From a bacterium (GTDB lineage: Bacteria; Vulcanimicrobiota; Xenobia; Xenobiales; Xenobiaceae), in contig JAFSXH010000225.1 of NCBI GenBank assembly GCA_017444165.1, positions 1-6,318 of the forward strand: a stretch of 6,318 nucleotides of DNA, written 5' to 3'. Numbering within the stretch: the stretch's first letter is position 1; each line of letters starts with the position of its first letter. Position numbers and translations under genes: made by a program. The notes below the pieces were generated by a model, which worked only from the letters and a program-made list of their open reading frames with translations, made no database searches and had not been told where the DNA came from. This document shows positions 5,721 through 6,318 of the stretch, in pieces.

Positions 5721-6041
5721 ATTACTCTCTTAATTACCGTTTTTGCCGCCGTTTTTAGTACAGCTTATTGGTACGCCCACGCTCCCAAAGATGAGATGAA
5801 GGTTGATATTCTCTGTTGGTTATATTGGGGAGCTTCGCTTATGTGGCTGGTTGATGCTCTTTTTGAATACTGGGAAGAGGGGGCAAAGTACTTTACTCCA
5901 GTTCCTGCCAATATGCTAAACGATGCTTATTTGGGACTGGCTGTTGTAGCTCTGGGGCTAGTTATCTGGATAGTTCGCCTGCTGATCTTAGATCCCAAAG
6001 GTGCTATAAAGGCCTTGCTCTTAGATAAATCCAATCTGTGA
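5721..6041 (+). CDS. Small three-helix membrane protein, probable rare start codon (pair member 2)
   Basis: Function unknown. The frame is open from 5709 to the TGA at 6039-6041. Its first ATG, at 5796, would give only 81 residues starting inside a polar loop and lacking a ribosome binding site. Starting at ATT 5721 (or CTG 5715) gives 106 (108) residues and restores an N-terminal membrane helix (TLLITVFAAVFSTAYWYA, 2-19) directly behind GAGGAGG. Two further helices follow at about 31-48 (LCWLYWGASLMWLVDALF) and 66-88 (LNDAYLGLAVVALGLVIWIV). Acidic residues sit in or near the second helix (Asp45, Glu49, Glu52, Glu53). The GAS-x-M motif, the acidic end of helix 2, the FT loop and the ML-acid lead into helix 3 parallel the preceding gene, suggesting a diverged duplicate. 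The gap to that gene is 49 nt. The gene is well supported, the exact start is not. Confidence 0.75.
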   Translation: MTLLITVFAAVFSTAYWYAHAPKDEMKVDILCWLYWGASLMWLVDALFEYWEEGAKYFTPVPANMLNDAYLGLAVVALGLVIWIVRLLILDPKGAIKALLLDKSNL

Positions 6042-6065
6042 GTTGGTGTGGGAAATTTGAAATTT

Positions 6066-6266
6066 TCACTCCTCTTTCTCGCTAGTGTCCGTTGTCTTTG
6101 TCTCAGGCAATTTGTCAATGGAAGTGGCATCGTTGTAGGCTTTGCGCAGAGAACCCAGAGCCTCGCCTAGGGAGCGGCCTATCTCTGGCAACTTTTGGGG
6201 GCCGAAGATTAACAGTGCAACGACAGCTAGAAGAAAAAGTTCGCCTGGTCCCAGATTAAATGGCAT
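6066..6266 (-). CDS. tatA: Twin-arginine translocase subunit TatA
   Basis: TatA forms the oligomeric pore through which TatC-bound folded twin-arginine substrates cross the cytoplasmic membrane. The 66-residue product is typical in size. A short N-terminal membrane helix (about 8-21, GELFLLAVVALLIF) with polar Glu9 leads to the diagnostic FGPQKLPE hinge (21-28), then an amphipathic helix (IGRSLGEALGSLRKAY, 29-44) and an acidic, disordered tail ending EKEE. The polar residue near the start of the helix and the short length favour TatA over TatB. ATG 6266-6264 has a modest AAAGGG about 11 nt upstream. The gene is convergent with the membrane-protein pair, 24 nt apart, and no tatC is in the window. 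Confidence 0.95.
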   Translation of the reverse strand: MPFNLGPGELFLLAVVALLIFGPQKLPEIGRSLGEALGSLRKAYNDATSIDKLPETKTTDTSEKEE

Positions 6267-6318
6267 AATCTTAGAGTCCCTTTCTCAAAAGAAGTAGGAA
6301 AATATTTTGGCTAAATTG

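Noticed and set aside
5306..6041. The membrane pair as a two-gene small multidrug resistance (SMR) transporter
   Set aside because: SMR proteins have four helices with a conserved membrane-embedded Glu in helix 1 and their own motifs. These have three helices and a different arrangement of acidic residues.
6048..6069. Possible terminator between the convergent membrane-protein and tatA genes (GTGGGAA / TTTTCAC)
   Set aside because: Only 7 bp with two G-U pairs, loop AT-rich, no U tract, and it overlaps the tatA stop codon. On the minus strand the wobble pairs become mismatches.
6267..6318. Search for a promoter or gene upstream of tatA
   Set aside because: Only AT-rich sequence with no convincing -35/-10 pair, and too short to identify a neighbouring gene.

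Overview
The window is ordinary bacterial chromosome with densely packed genes of moderate GC. I see no mobile element, CRISPR array, tRNA or rRNA. The gene order ffh-rpsP-khpA-rimM-trmD, an RNase G with a TRAM-like tail and a lone tatA would fit an anaerobic Firmicutes lineage (Clostridia or Negativicutes) or Synergistota. That placement is inference from gene order and protein style, not a database result.

Left half, minus strand (1-2976): a translation and protein-targeting operon. From a strong sigma-70-type promoter at 2947-2976 it reads ffh (SRP GTPase), rpsP (ribosomal protein S16), khpA (small KH-domain RNA-binding protein), rimM (16S processing factor) and trmD (tRNA m1G37 methyltransferase, cut off by the window edge). 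A perfect 11-bp hairpin with a short U-rich tract sits between khpA and rimM. It separates a ribosomal protein and an RNA chaperone from two RNA-maturation factors that are normally made in lower amounts.

Middle (2907-3080): a divergent intergenic region. The -10 box of the ffh promoter lies in a perfect 10-bp palindrome, so the same bases offer a TATAAT on both strands. The leader of the divergent gene carries a small GC-rich hairpin just before its ribosome binding site.

Right half, plus strand (3081-6041): a probable four-gene transcription unit. It starts with rng (RNase G/E endoribonuclease with all catalytic and zinc-link residues), followed by a small exported or lipid-anchored protein with a possible NTF2-like domain. 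Two small three-helix membrane proteins follow. They look like diverged copies of each other, and the second appears to start at a rare codon (ATT or CTG) behind a perfect Shine-Dalgarno sequence. This uncharacterised membrane pair is the least explained part of the window.

Right end, minus strand (6066-6266): tatA, the pore-forming subunit of the twin-arginine translocase, convergent with the membrane-protein pair. The last 52 bases upstream of tatA hold nothing I can name.
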